A stretch of DNA of 43,853 bases from Isosphaeraceae bacterium (GTDB lineage: Bacteria; Planctomycetota; Planctomycetia; Isosphaerales; Isosphaeraceae): positions 1 to 43,853 of the forward strand of contig JANXSX010000040.1 in the NCBI GenBank assembly GCA_025356475.1, given 5' to 3'. Below the pieces are notes generated by a model, which did no database searches, was not told the origin of the DNA, and saw nothing but the letters and a program-made list of their open reading frames with translations. The position numbers and the translations under genes were made by a program. This document shows, in pieces, positions 8,416 to 16,637 of the stretch (positions are counted from its first letter, which is position 1; the number at the start of each line of letters is the position of its first letter).

Positions 8416-8442
8416 AGTTGTCGGCGGAACTATGCGACAACT
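8416..8442. promoter_or_regulatory. Operator-like perfect 8-bp palindrome upstream of the ECF sigma gene
   Basis: AGTTGTCG at 8416-8423 and CGACAACT at 8435-8442 are perfect inverted repeats with an 11-base spacer (centre-to-centre distance 19 bases), about 90 bp upstream of the sigma-factor start. The geometry fits binding of a dimeric regulator to adjacent major grooves. Neither a canonical ECF -35 (GGAAC) nor a sigma-70 promoter can be placed with confidence, though GGAAC does occur inside the spacer (8426-8430). Confidence 0.4.
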
Positions 8443-8531
8443 CGGAAAAACCGTCAAGGTCGACTCAAGGCAGTTCCGTCGGCGATCGAATAGGATGAAG
8501 GTGGCTCTCGTCGAAACATCAGGAGGACCGA

Positions 8532-9107
8532 ATGCACGAGGTCGCTAGCGTAGTCGCAACTGACGAGATGCTAGTGCGACTTGCGCGCCAGGGCGATTGC
8601 TCTGCCCGCGAGGAACTCTGTCGCCGACACGTCGGTGTGTCGTACCGCGTTGCTTATCGATTGCTCGGCCATGAAGAGGACGCGAATGATGCCGTTCAGG
8701 ATGGTCTGATCAAGGCGATGCTCCACCTCGACGACTTTGATGGGCGGAGTGCGTTTCGGACCTGGTTGATCAAGATCATGACCAATGCGGCGCTTGATGC
8801 CGGTCGAAAACGGAAGCGGCGGCCCAGTGTGACGATGAGTTCGGTGGACCTTGATGGGCGCGAGCCCGCGACCGAGTCGGACCCTTCCCAACGTCTCCGC
8901 CAAGCGGAACTTCGCCTGGCGCTTGAGGCGGGTCTTAATACCCTCAAGCCTGCGATCCGATCGACCTTCGTCATGTTCGCTGAGGCGGGTCTAACCTACA
9001 GCGAGATCGCGGTTGCCCAGGAAATACCGATCGGTACGGTTATGAGTCGACTCCACTATGCCCGACAGAAGCTACAGACGCACTTGCGGGACCTGGACGG
9101 GATTTGA
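8532..9107 (+). CDS. ECF-type RNA polymerase sigma factor
   Basis: A 191-residue sigma-70 family protein of ECF size. Region 2 (about 12-80) includes the YRVAYRLLGHEEDANDAVQD segment and FRTWLIKIMTNAALD. Region 4 (about 125-185) has LKPAIRSTFVMFAEAGLTYS and the helix-turn-helix recognition part IPIGTVMSRLHYARQKL. It directs RNA polymerase to a specialised promoter set. An excellent AGGAGG ribosome site lies 5 bases upstream of the ATG. The next gene encodes a zinc-finger anti-sigma-like membrane protein and the third a secreted protein, all closely spaced. The signal it responds to is therefore probably in the envelope. Confidence 0.92.
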   Translation: MHEVASVVATDEMLVRLARQGDCSAREELCRRHVGVSYRVAYRLLGHEEDANDAVQDGLIKAMLHLDDFDGRSAFRTWLIKIMTNAALDAGRKRKRRPSVTMSSVDLDGREPATESDPSQRLRQAELRLALEAGLNTLKPAIRSTFVMFAEAGLTYSEIAVAQEIPIGTVMSRLHYARQKLQTHLRDLDGI

Positions 9108-9154
9108 GAAAATCGAATGTTGTGCGGCCCTGCGAGAAACCTGTGAGGATAGCT

Positions 9155-9721
9155 ATGACGTGTCGCGATGCCCAAAACGCACTGCTGCTTCCCAGTGCCG
9201 GCCCAGAACTGGCCGCGCATCTGGCTCGCTGCCCCGGTTGCGCTGAGGTCGCTCGCCAGTCTGCCCATCTCGATACCGTTTGGGCTGCGACCCGCCCCGA
9301 CGAGCCGAATTTCGACCGGGTCTGGGCCCAAGTTGAACCGGCACTGGGCGGTTTTGGGACTACTCTGTCGCTCACCGCCAACAAAACGAAGCCATTTTGG
9401 CGACGTCCCCGGCTCCTGCTCTCGGTCGGTTTGGCGCAGGCTGCCGCTGCGGTCGTGATTGCAGCGTGGGTCTTTGGCCTGCCCACGTGGATCGGTGGCG
9501 ATCCATCCATCCCCCTGATCGCTGACACTCAATCTCCCCCTCCTGGCTATATTGAAGCGGATGAGGGGCAGGTCATGGTGTTCGGCGATGTGCCCCAAGG
9601 CCTGAAGTTCCTTGAGGTTGAGACGCCACTCCTTGCCCAAGAAATTGACCCCTACTACGAGATGCTCATCTGGCTCGAATCTCTGGCGTCCAGCCGGCGT
9701 GAAGCGCTGGCGGTGAACTAA
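9155..9721 (+). CDS. Probable zinc-finger (ZAS) transmembrane anti-sigma factor
   Basis: A 188-residue protein starting at ATG 9155, with GAGGAT four bases before it. Its N-terminus has Cys3 followed by a HLARCPGC element (His-x3-Cys-x2-Cys), the ZAS zinc-binding pattern of ECF anti-sigma factors. A single transmembrane segment (LLLSVGLAQAAAAVVIAAWV) follows, then a C-terminal domain of about 80 residues that is probably extracytoplasmic. The gene order sigma then anti-sigma is the classical arrangement. A TTG overlapping the sigma stop is an alternative start but would add an unconserved leader. The anti-sigma role is inferred from motif, topology and position; the protein otherwise lacks recognisable similarity. 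Confidence 0.75.
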   Translation: MTCRDAQNALLLPSAGPELAAHLARCPGCAEVARQSAHLDTVWAATRPDEPNFDRVWAQVEPALGGFGTTLSLTANKTKPFWRRPRLLLSVGLAQAAAAVVIAAWVFGLPTWIGGDPSIPLIADTQSPPPGYIEADEGQVMVFGDVPQGLKFLEVETPLLAQEIDPYYEMLIWLESLASSRREALAVN

Positions 9722-10182
9722 TGATTACGAATCGTCGACGATTCGGGCTGATCGTTCTCGTTACCTTTAGCTTCTGTTTCAGCTTCGCCGCCCAGTCTCA
9801 GGGTCCAGAGGAGCGTGAAGTCACGTTGACCGGGATCGTCGCAGTCCCCGGGAGCAAGGCGATCGATGCCCAGCTCATGCCGATCGCGGCCCAGTTGCGT
9901 AAGCTCTTGCCTGGACATGGGTTTATGCTCTTGGAGTCGAGAAGCGCGCGTCTGGCGACCGGGAACTCCTTCAAATGCGACTTCAAGAATGGCTACCTCG
10001 CCGAATCCGAGTTGGTTGACTGGGGTGATCCCAACGGTAAGGTGCAGATTCGCTTCACCTTGAGCTTTAAGGGGACTGCCCAGCTTACCACTGTTGTGGT
10101 GACCCCCCCCAACCAGCTTTCGTTTTGTGACAAGAAGCTCGCCGATGGGTCGAGGCTATTGGTCGCTATCGGGGCTCGGTGA
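9721..10182 (+). CDS. Secreted protein of unknown function, third gene of the sigma/anti-sigma operon
   Basis: A 153-residue protein whose ATG at 9721 shares its A with the TAA of the preceding gene (TAATG), a sign of translational coupling. It has an N-terminal signal peptide (basic MITNRRR, core FGLIVLVTFSFCFSFA, cleavage near AAQS). Two cysteines (in SFKCDF and LSFCDKK) could form a disulphide after export. The mature part is beta-rich with a repeated K-V-x-I-R-F-T-L-S-F pattern. No enzyme motif is visible. As the third gene of the operon it could be the sensor ligand or a regulated envelope protein. The last 27 bp overlap the converging gene. Confidence 0.75.
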   Translation: MITNRRRFGLIVLVTFSFCFSFAAQSQGPEEREVTLTGIVAVPGSKAIDAQLMPIAAQLRKLLPGHGFMLLESRSARLATGNSFKCDFKNGYLAESELVDWGDPNGKVQIRFTLSFKGTAQLTTVVVTPPNQLSFCDKKLADGSRLLVAIGAR

Positions 10183-11688
10183 CGGGTTCATGAAGATCTC
10201 GAACAACGACTCACTCTGGGCGGACTTCGCCCTTGGGATCACCTGCGCACCTCGGGCTTCCAGACCCCGCCGGAAATGATCGAGCGTGGTCTCTAGAAAG
10301 TAGAAGTGGGGATTTGCAACCACGAAGTCATCAAGGTCTAGAATCTGGTGATCGACCAAAGGACGGAGCTTCCTCATGCTGATCCAGAGCGTATCTTCTG
10401 TGGGAATCTCGTGGGGGAAGTACACGATCTCTCGACCCAAACGGCTGTCCATCCGGTAGTGAGCCATTGGGAGGAACCGGGTTGCTTCCGCAACCACGAG
10501 GGGTAAGTGATCGTCGGGGAGATCCACGAGAACTTCGGGAATCTCGGGGAGTGGGCTCGTCCAACCGTAGAGATCCCGGCTCCGGGTCACGCTCTGCCCG
10601 TTGAGGATCACAGCCCCTACGAGAAGGACGATCGCGACCGAGCGTGCCTTGAGGATGCCTCGACTCTCAAGGTGACCTACCCCGAAGGCGACCAGCCAGG
10701 CCATTCCCACCAGGCTGGGTAAGGCGTACCGAACTGTGTACCCACCATGCATGATCTTCGCGAGCGCCACCTCAGCCAGCGGCAGAAGGATGAACACAGT
10801 CGCAGCCACAACAAGATGGCGAGGAACGACTTGGGGAGGTTTGCTCGACCTGATCTCCTGGTTCCGACAGCCCCACGACTTGACGATCATCCAGCCAAAG
10901 AGACCAACCACGCCGATGGCTCCAGGCCAGCGAAGTAGCGAGGCGTAGGTCAGGGGGATCGCCGTCCAGGTCGGCTTTGCCCAGAAGTTACCCGAGTATT
11001 GGCGGCCGTTCGCCAGGAGCGGGCCATAGAACAAGAGGGGGATGAAGCCAGCAGCGAATGCAACCCAAACCCAAGGGCTCACTTTCCGCGTCCGCCAAGT
11101 TCGTTCAAGTTCGCCCAGCCCCAGGGGCACGACAAGCAACACGGAATACCAATGGGTCGAGACCCCGGCGGCAAGTGTGATGCCCAGGCCCAGACAGGCT
11201 GCCTTCGACCACGGTCCACCCTCCGTTGCCTCTCTCCACAGCAAGAGGGCCAGGGCAGTCAGCCCCATCCAGAGGCCGTAGGCTCGCGCCTCGTAGGCGT
11301 AAGCGAATCCATAGGTTGCAAGGGGGAGGATCGCAGCAACCCAGGATGCGGATGGCGATAAATCTTTGCTCGCAAGGGACTTCAGGCAGACGATCATTAG
11401 GAGGAACCCTAAAATCGCCGGCAGACGGATGGCGAGATTCGTCTCACCCAAAAGGCCAATCGAGAGGCGAACCGCCAGGAGATGCAACGGCGGAGCAGGA
11501 TCGGGTCCATCACAGAGGCAGGCCCAGAGCGCAGTCAGGCTCGGGCGGCGAGCGACGTATAAGGTCATCAACTCGTCGAACCAAAGCAGCTTGAAATGTG
11601 CCAGCAGGCATGAGACTGCCAGGACAGCGGCGAAGTAGACCAGGAAGAGACCCCTAGGTCGCCGTCGAGCGTCGGGCTGTCGGTGCAT
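10156..11688 (-). CDS. GT39-like integral membrane glycosyltransferase (ArnT/PMT superfamily)
   Basis: A roughly 510-residue polytopic membrane protein. The first TM helix is followed by the catalytic-type loop LWFDELMTLYVARR, then the PAPPLHLLAVRLS segment. These are the acidic-loop and PPLxxL features of GT39/ArnT-like enzymes, which use polyprenyl-phosphate sugars outside the membrane. About ten TM helices follow, then a soluble C-terminal region (from about residue 390). The start at ATG 11688 is preceded by GAGGGA seven bases upstream; a TTG at 11727 would only add an unconserved basic leader. It converges on the secreted-protein gene, with a 27-bp 3' overlap. The acceptor is unknown; surface glycan or protein O-glycosylation are both possible. 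Confidence 0.82.
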   Translation of the reverse strand: MHRQPDARRRPRGLFLVYFAAVLAVSCLLAHFKLLWFDELMTLYVARRPSLTALWACLCDGPDPAPPLHLLAVRLSIGLLGETNLAIRLPAILGFLLMIVCLKSLASKDLSPSASWVAAILPLATYGFAYAYEARAYGLWMGLTALALLLWREATEGGPWSKAACLGLGITLAAGVSTHWYSVLLVVPLGLGELERTWRTRKVSPWVWVAFAAGFIPLLFYGPLLANGRQYSGNFWAKPTWTAIPLTYASLLRWPGAIGVVGLFGWMIVKSWGCRNQEIRSSKPPQVVPRHLVVAATVFILLPLAEVALAKIMHGGYTVRYALPSLVGMAWLVAFGVGHLESRGILKARSVAIVLLVGAVILNGQSVTRSRDLYGWTSPLPEIPEVLVDLPDDHLPLVVAEATRFLPMAHYRMDSRLGREIVYFPHEIPTEDTLWISMRKLRPLVDHQILDLDDFVVANPHFYFLETTLDHFRRGLEARGAQVIPRAKSAQSESLFEIFMNPSPSPDSDQ

Positions 11689-11755
11689 CCTGCCGTCCCT
11701 CGAACCATCCTTTGCCCGTGGGATCAAGCCTTTCCGGGCCCCCAGGCTGGTCGGG

Positions 11756-11785
11756 ACTGTAACAGGTTTTGCATCAAAATGACAA
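11756..11785 (-). promoter_or_regulatory. Candidate sigma-70-type promoter for the GT39-like gene
   Basis: On the minus strand TTGTCA (11785-11780) and TACAGT (11761-11756) are separated by 18 bases, matching 5/6 and 4/6 of the consensus. Transcription would start near 11749, giving a leader of about 60 bases to the ATG at 11688. The pairing is by eye only. Confidence 0.35.
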
Positions 11786-12108
11786 CGGCCGCCGCCCGGC
11801 GTGGTGCCTCGCCAAACGAGGGCACCGAGTGCGGGCGGACGGCCGAGGGCGCGTCCTGGAGACGCCGGTGGACCTCTTGCGAAGCGTCACCGACGTTGAA
11901 AAAGGGACAACGCTTAGCTGGCGTCGGGCCGAATCCCTGGCCCTTCGGTCCCGGACTCGGGCGATCCTTCGCTCGAACCGTCGGGCCGATTCCGATCATC
12001 CTTGGTCAGGCCGGCATCCCACCGACACTAACGACATCGGCTGACTCCATGCCCCGGCTGAAGCCCTTTCCGCGCCGCATGGTGAAGAGTGGCTCGAAAG
12101 CGGGCACC

Positions 12109-12136
12109 TTGCAAACGTGGGGAATTTCGCTAAAAT
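12109..12136 (+). promoter_or_regulatory. Candidate promoter of the aldolase gene
   Basis: TTGCAA (12109-12114) and TAAAAT (12131-12136) are 16 bases apart, matching 4/6 and 5/6 of the sigma-70 consensus. The predicted start near 12143 leaves a leader of about 65 bases to the ATG at 12209. The rest of the gap from 11786 to 12108 is GC-rich and contains no gene that I can support. Confidence 0.45.
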
Positions 12137-12208
12137 TTGTGTCCTGGAGACCTTACGCACCGATTTTCGTCCCTCTTTCGCACTGCCCCCGCAGGGAGCC
12201 TCTTCACG

Positions 12209-13333
12209 ATGGCCACCGCCACCGCCCCAACGACCTTGAGCGCCACAGTGATGCTGTCCAAGGGCCTGACCCCTGGCAAGCTTCGTGGCTTGCAGCGGAT
12301 CAGCAACCCGAATGGCACGCTGAGCATGCTCGCCCTCGACCAGAACAGTTCGATGATCGAGATGGCCGCCAAGGCGCTCAAGGGCAAGGGAATCGACCGC
12401 GAGCCGACCTATGAAGAAGTGGTCGAAGCCAAGCTCGACATGATGCGTCAGATGGCTCCCGCCGCCTCGGGTGTCCTGATCGACGCCTATTACGGAGCCT
12501 GGTCCGCCATCGCCTCTGAAGCGGTCCCCGCCAACAAGGGGATGCTCGTCCGGATCGAGAAGTCGGGCAGCCCCAAGAACAAGGCCGGCGCCCCGATGGC
12601 CGAGTTCGAGCCCGGCATGTCGGTCGAGAAGATCAAGCTGATGGGCGCTGATGCCGTCAAGTTGCTCGCCCCGTTCGAGCCCGGCGAGCCGATCTCGGCC
12701 GAACACCAGTTCGCTGTGATCGAGAATGTTTACAACGAGTGCAAGAAGTATGACATTCTCATGCTTCTTGAGCCGGTCGCGTTCCCGTACAACGGCGAGA
12801 AGAAGACCGACGACGCCTACATCGCCCGCAAGGCGGCCACGGTGATCGAGTCGGCCCGGCAGATCAGCCGATATTGCGACGTTTATAAGGCCGAGTTCCC
12901 CGGCACACTTGGTGTGGATAGCGAAGATCAGCTCAAGGACAACCTCCAAGCCTTGACCGAGTCGAGCGAACGCCCCTGGGTCTTGCTCTCTGCGGGTGTC
13001 GACTATCCCGACTTCTTCAAGCAAGTTCAGCTCGCCATGGAATGCGGCTGCACCGGCGTGCTTGGCGGTCGGGCGTTCTGGAAGGAATATTTCCTTCAGG
13101 ATGGTGCCGAAGCTCGCACCAAGTTCGCCGCCACAACCGGCCTCAAGCGCGTCTCCGATGTTGCCGCCGTCGTCCTTGAACATGGCACGCCCTGGTTCGC
13201 CAAGTACGGCCTGACCAAAGATGATATTCTCTCGATCCGAGCCAGCGAAGGCTGGCACAACCGCTACGCGCCCCAGGCCAAGGCCGCCGGCGGAGCGGGT
13301 GGCCACGTCGTTCGGGCCGGCGAGGTTTATTGA
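12209..13333 (+). CDS. Class I aldolase, tagatose/fructose-1,6-bisphosphate type (LacD-like)
   Basis: A 374-residue protein of the LacD/DeoC-FbaB aldolase superfamily. Recognisable elements are SMLALDQNSSM near the N-terminus, GVLIDAYYGAWSAI, LLEPVAFPYNG, and DVYKAEFPGTLG, where the Lys aligns with the Schiff-base lysine of LacD. The GAD-type strand VLLSAGVDYPDF and the GCTGVLGGRAFWKE phosphate-binding segment follow. It would cleave a ketohexose bisphosphate to dihydroxyacetone phosphate and glyceraldehyde 3-phosphate in central or tagatose metabolism. The start at ATG 12209 has AGGGAG about 10 bases upstream. It has its own promoter-like and terminator-like elements, so it is probably monocistronic. 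Codon use is strongly biased (C/G third positions), as in highly expressed genes. Substrate specificity cannot be read from the sequence. Confidence 0.85.
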   Translation: MATATAPTTLSATVMLSKGLTPGKLRGLQRISNPNGTLSMLALDQNSSMIEMAAKALKGKGIDREPTYEEVVEAKLDMMRQMAPAASGVLIDAYYGAWSAIASEAVPANKGMLVRIEKSGSPKNKAGAPMAEFEPGMSVEKIKLMGADAVKLLAPFEPGEPISAEHQFAVIENVYNECKKYDILMLLEPVAFPYNGEKKTDDAYIARKAATVIESARQISRYCDVYKAEFPGTLGVDSEDQLKDNLQALTESSERPWVLLSAGVDYPDFFKQVQLAMECGCTGVLGGRAFWKEYFLQDGAEARTKFAATTGLKRVSDVAAVVLEHGTPWFAKYGLTKDDILSIRASEGWHNRYAPQAKAAGGAGGHVVRAGEVY

Positions 13334-13348
13334 TTTCTGACACGGAAA

Positions 13349-13387
13349 ATCAGGGGTCTGCCATGCCCACCGAGGCAGGCTCCTGAT
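13349..13387 (+). terminator. Hairpin after the aldolase gene
   Basis: ATCAGG (13349-13354) pairs with CCTGAT (13382-13387), and inside it CTGCC (13358-13362) pairs with GGCAG (13374-13378), leaving an 11-base loop. It lies 16 bp after the aldolase stop. There is no clear U-tract, so it could be a processing or stabilising hairpin rather than an intrinsic terminator. Confidence 0.45.
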
Positions 13388-13523
13388 CTCACAATAGCAG
13401 TGCTGGTTATCGAATCTAAAAGTTATCATAATCCTTCGATAATCACATGAATTGAAACGCTCCTACTGGTCGCCCATTGATCGTATCTCACTAGCCAATT
13501 CGTGTCCGTGTGAGAATCGAACC

Positions 13524-13754
13524 ATGACTCATCAAGCTCTTCTGCGTGAAATTGATTTATGGTCGCTCGAAGATCGTCTGCAACTCTTGGATGAGATTTG
13601 GACCGGGCTTCTCAGCCAAGGCTATGAGCCGTCGCTGACCGATGCTCAGAGGGATGAGATCGACCATCGGGTGGCAGAGGACAATGCCGAGCCGGATGAT
13701 ATCGTCTCATGGGACGAGGTGAAGAGTGAAGCCCTGAAGCGGGCACGAAAATGA
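13524..13754 (+). CDS. Addiction-module antitoxin component
   Basis: A 76-residue protein of the short 'putative addiction module component' family. It has the helical opening SLEDRLQLLDEIWTGL and the conserved tail LTDAQRDEIDHRVAEDNAEP, ending with SWDEVKSEALKRARK. Members bind and neutralise a ParE/RelE-type toxin encoded immediately downstream, and the C-terminal helix usually does the binding. The ATG at 13524 sits after GAGAATCGAACC, a weak ribosome site. The stop codon overlaps the toxin ATG (ATGA at 13751-13754). The antitoxin frame is intact although the toxin frame is not. Confidence 0.85.
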   Translation: MTHQALLREIDLWSLEDRLQLLDEIWTGLLSQGYEPSLTDAQRDEIDHRVAEDNAEPDDIVSWDEVKSEALKRARK

Positions 13755-14050
13755 GCGGCATGCCGCTAGTGATTCGTCGCAAAGCCAGGATCGATTTCGA
13801 CCACGCTTTCGATTGGTACGAAGAGCAGCGGAGCGGGCTCGGGGCAGAGTTCGCGGAGCATCTCCAAGTTGTGTTTGAACGAATCTCGTCAATGCCTGAA
13901 CTTCATGGCATCGTTCATGGTGATGTTTGCAAGGTGCTCGTTAGGCCATTTCCCTATTCCGTTTTCTATCGCATCTGAGGCGGTCAAGTCGTCGTACTGG
14001 CAATCTTTCACAACAAACGCAATCCAAATATCTGAAAAACACGAACCTGA
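13751..14050 (+). pseudogene. ParE/RelE-type toxin, interrupted by two in-frame TGA codons
   Basis: From ATG 13751 the frame gives a toxin-like sequence: VIRRKARIDFDHAFDWYEEQ, then RPFPYSVFYRI, and stops at TGA 13976-13978 after 75 residues. The same frame continues with GGQVVVLAIFHNKRNPNI, the typical C-terminal beta-strand and 'FH..RNP' part of the family. It then meets a second TGA at 14033-14035 exactly where the usual Trp is expected, and ends KTRT at TGA 14048-14050. A full-length toxin would have about 99 residues. The missing C-terminus normally holds active-site residues, so the toxin is probably inactive. Mutation of a glutamate-glycine region and of a TGG codon would explain both stops. 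Confidence 0.75.
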
Positions 14051-14272
14051 TTGAGATGGGGAAGTCCTGCGACATCAGAGAATAGTGCCGCCCTGGGTTT
14101 CGATGGCCCCTGACCATCTGCCCGGAAAGGCGGAAACGACGTCTCATTCTTAATTGGGCGGAATTGTCTTGATTCGCCGTGAGGATTGATTGAAGATCGG
14201 CTCTGGTGCGGCGTTCGCCGAACGTCACCAGGTATTTCGAAAATGCGAAATTGACGACGAAGGAGCAAACCA

Positions 14273-16579
14273 GTGGCAATCATTGATCCGGTCAGAGCAT
14301 TGTGTGCAAGATTAAACGCGGATCCTGTCTGGTCGGCACTGATGACGAAACACGGCATGAACCTCGCGGCACCCGACTTAGCGACGGCGTTACGGGCCCC
14401 CTTGACGATCAAGCGAGACTTGATCGGTTTTGGTGACTTCGCGAATGATGGGGTCCGCGCGATTGAGCCTGGTTCACCGTCGAGGAGCTTGCTGTACCAC
14501 GCGATCGCATCGCCGAACGTGTTGCGTGGTCCGCTGGGGATGCCTCTTACCGTCTTCCCGACGATGGCGGAAATCGACTCCTTGGAGAACTACATCTTTG
14601 GTGTGTCGGCACCAACCCTCCCTCAGATCCAGGCTCGCTTCCCTGGTCAGGCGTTGTCGGTCGTGGTCTTTTCAAGCGAGTACCGACCGGCCTCGCAGTC
14701 AACCCACCGTCGTCATGCTGACCTGGCATTTGCTCGGACAGGGGTTGCCCGTGTTGGCACTCGACCCCCGCGTTTCGTCCCTGAGTTCCGGGGCTTCTTC
14801 CCCGAACTCCCGACCGAGCCGTTTGGAATCGGTGTCTTGCCTGCAAGGTATGTCGCCTACCTCGCGGTGCGCCTGCCGGGCAAGGCCTCGGAGTTTCGAC
14901 CGATGCGTGCGCTCGATAGCGACACGAACCTACAGTTCTGGATACCCGTCCACAAGCTCTTTCCGGGGACTGAGTGTATCGCCGGCCTGAACTTAACGGT
15001 CACCTTCAGCGCAAACCACGTAAACGAGAAGATCTTCCGGGCCCAGACCCTTCTGGGGAACAATCCACCGAATGCCTCACCCTACCGGTTCTCAGACGGG
15101 CTGGCCAAGCTTTCGAGCGACCCGAACCACGGTCCAGGCTGGATCATTCCGACCGATCACCCCCACCTGGTCGCTGAAGCGAAGACACCAGCGGGGGCCG
15201 ATGTGACGTTCACCGTCCCGACCACTCCGGGAAACTGGGCGACCGTTGACCTCTGGGCTCTGAGTCACTCGCAGTCTGGCCCCGAGTATCTCCACGCGAG
15301 GACGGAGGTGCTCGCCAACGGCACTCGTCGAAATCTCAACGATTTCAACAATCCTCCCGACCTGCCGGTCGACCAACGGGTACGAGCCGGTCACTACAAA
15401 TCGCTCCACTATGTCGATTTTACGGCCGATGGCGAGGTCGGAGTCGACTGTCCTCAAGTGCAAGGGGTCGGCGGAGTCTCTGCATCTGCACTCCCTGCCT
15501 ATTCGCTCGTGGCCGCCCCGGATTTCTTCCCTTCCTGTGACCAGAGGGAACTCATCGAGTGGTATCAGTCGAACTCCGTCCCCACGAAGTTGAAGCAGCA
15601 AATCTGGGGCAATCCCAACCCTCCTAGTCCGCTGAGCGACCAGCGATTTCCGGCAAATTTGCAATTTCCGCAACATGTGTTTGACGCGTCGGAAGTCACC
15701 ATCAGCGCAGTGGTCGGGCTCCCTCTGGCCCCTTCCACCAGCCCCACTCCTGGAAGCGATCCGGCCGCGCGCCATTCCCATCTGCCTGACGATGCCGCAG
15801 GTGTATTCTTTCCGGGGTGGGATGTGAGCCTCGACACCCTCGGCGGTGTCCAACATCTCGCCGCGTATGGGCTCGGAAGTCCGTTTCCGGAAGACTCGAA
15901 ACTCTGTGCGGCTCTGAGCACGTTCTGGCCGGCTGTTGCCCCCGACGTTACCCGGACGATGGATACTGCCCCGAATGCCAACTTGTCCGGCACGGTTGCC
16001 CCGCTCACCGATGCGGAGATCGGTCGCGTGGGCAGCTTGCCCTGGGATGGAGTCGCTGGGCCGGAGGAAATCGTCGTGGGGGGTCAGCCTTTTGCCCAGT
16101 ACAACAGCTTCATCCATGCCGATTACGTCATGAACGCACTGGCCGATAAGTTCTCGGTTCGTCTGACGTCTAAGGTCGATTTCCGGGAGTACACCAACCG
16201 GATCGTGGGGCTGATGTACGGCTATCTCGCTCTCGGAGTTGAGCGGACTCACGGAGCCTCGAACCCTGCACTGACGGACTTGCGAGGTGAACGGAAGAAG
16301 TGGGTCCTGCTCTCATTTTCGACGATGGCCGCAGGGAATGCCGAGCTGATCCAGGCGGGCATCGACACCAACACCAGCCCGTCTAGTCCTCTCTACCGGG
16401 CTTCGGTCTTCGTATCAGCCCCGGTTACGATCCCGATGCCCAACTTCAAGAAACGACTGATGCCAATCAACGGTCGGATCGAATTGATCTTAGCCCCCAA
16501 CAATCCGACCGGCCCTATCGTCCTCCTGAAGAAAGTGACCGAGAACAACTGGCGGAAGGGGGTTGTGAAGGTCGTTTAA
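14273..16579 (+). CDS. Large conserved protein of unknown function
   Basis: A 768-residue protein starting at GTG 14273, with AAGGAG seven bases upstream. There is no signal peptide or membrane segment. The N-terminal part contains GFGDFANDGVRAIEPGSPSR followed by SLLYHAIAS. This resembles the segment after the haem site of planctomycete cytochrome-like domains, but no CxxCH is present. Later segments are HRRHADLAFARTGVARVG, FWIPVHKLFPG, DDAAGVFFPGWDVSLDTLGG and KLCAALSTFWPAVAPDVTR. The C-terminus is beta-rich. I do not recognise the family with confidence. It stands alone, with about 220 bp of non-coding DNA before it and a hairpin after it. Confidence 0.8.
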   Translation: MAIIDPVRALCARLNADPVWSALMTKHGMNLAAPDLATALRAPLTIKRDLIGFGDFANDGVRAIEPGSPSRSLLYHAIASPNVLRGPLGMPLTVFPTMAEIDSLENYIFGVSAPTLPQIQARFPGQALSVVVFSSEYRPASQSTHRRHADLAFARTGVARVGTRPPRFVPEFRGFFPELPTEPFGIGVLPARYVAYLAVRLPGKASEFRPMRALDSDTNLQFWIPVHKLFPGTECIAGLNLTVTFSANHVNEKIFRAQTLLGNNPPNASPYRFSDGLAKLSSDPNHGPGWIIPTDHPHLVAEAKTPAGADVTFTVPTTPGNWATVDLWALSHSQSGPEYLHARTEVLANGTRRNLNDFNNPPDLPVDQRVRAGHYKSLHYVDFTADGEVGVDCPQVQGVGGVSASALPAYSLVAAPDFFPSCDQRELIEWYQSNSVPTKLKQQIWGNPNPPSPLSDQRFPANLQFPQHVFDASEVTISAVVGLPLAPSTSPTPGSDPAARHSHLPDDAAGVFFPGWDVSLDTLGGVQHLAAYGLGSPFPEDSKLCAALSTFWPAVAPDVTRTMDTAPNANLSGTVAPLTDAEIGRVGSLPWDGVAGPEEIVVGGQPFAQYNSFIHADYVMNALADKFSVRLTSKVDFREYTNRIVGLMYGYLALGVERTHGASNPALTDLRGERKKWVLLSFSTMAAGNAELIQAGIDTNTSPSSPLYRASVFVSAPVTIPMPNFKKRLMPINGRIELILAPNNPTGPIVLLKKVTENNWRKGVVKVV

Positions 16580-16591
16580 GTTCAGCGAATC

Positions 16592-16616
16592 CAGGGCGGA
16601 AGGTAGAGCCGCCCTG
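16592..16616. terminator. Hairpin between two convergent genes
   Basis: CAGGGCGG (16592-16599) and CCGCCCTG (16609-16616) form a perfect GC-rich 8-bp stem with a 9-base loop in the 58-bp gap between converging genes. It could serve both strands. Neither side has a strong U-tract. Confidence 0.5.
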
Positions 16617-16637
16617 AGTTCGATCCGCGCAATGTTT

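Noticed and set aside
11996-13429. 477-codon minus-strand open frame opposite the aldolase
   Set aside because: It is the complement of a gene with strong third-position GC bias. The aldolase has recognisable active-site motifs; this frame has none.
13976-14035. TGA read as tryptophan (recoding or an alternative genetic code)
   Set aside because: Several clearly real genes in the window end at TGA (for example the sigma factor, the aldolase and atpF), so TGA is a stop. G-to-A change of TGG is the simpler explanation.
15092-16252. 386-codon minus-strand open frame opposite the 768-aa gene
   Set aside because: Arginine/histidine-rich shadow frame. The plus-strand gene has a good ribosome site and normal composition.
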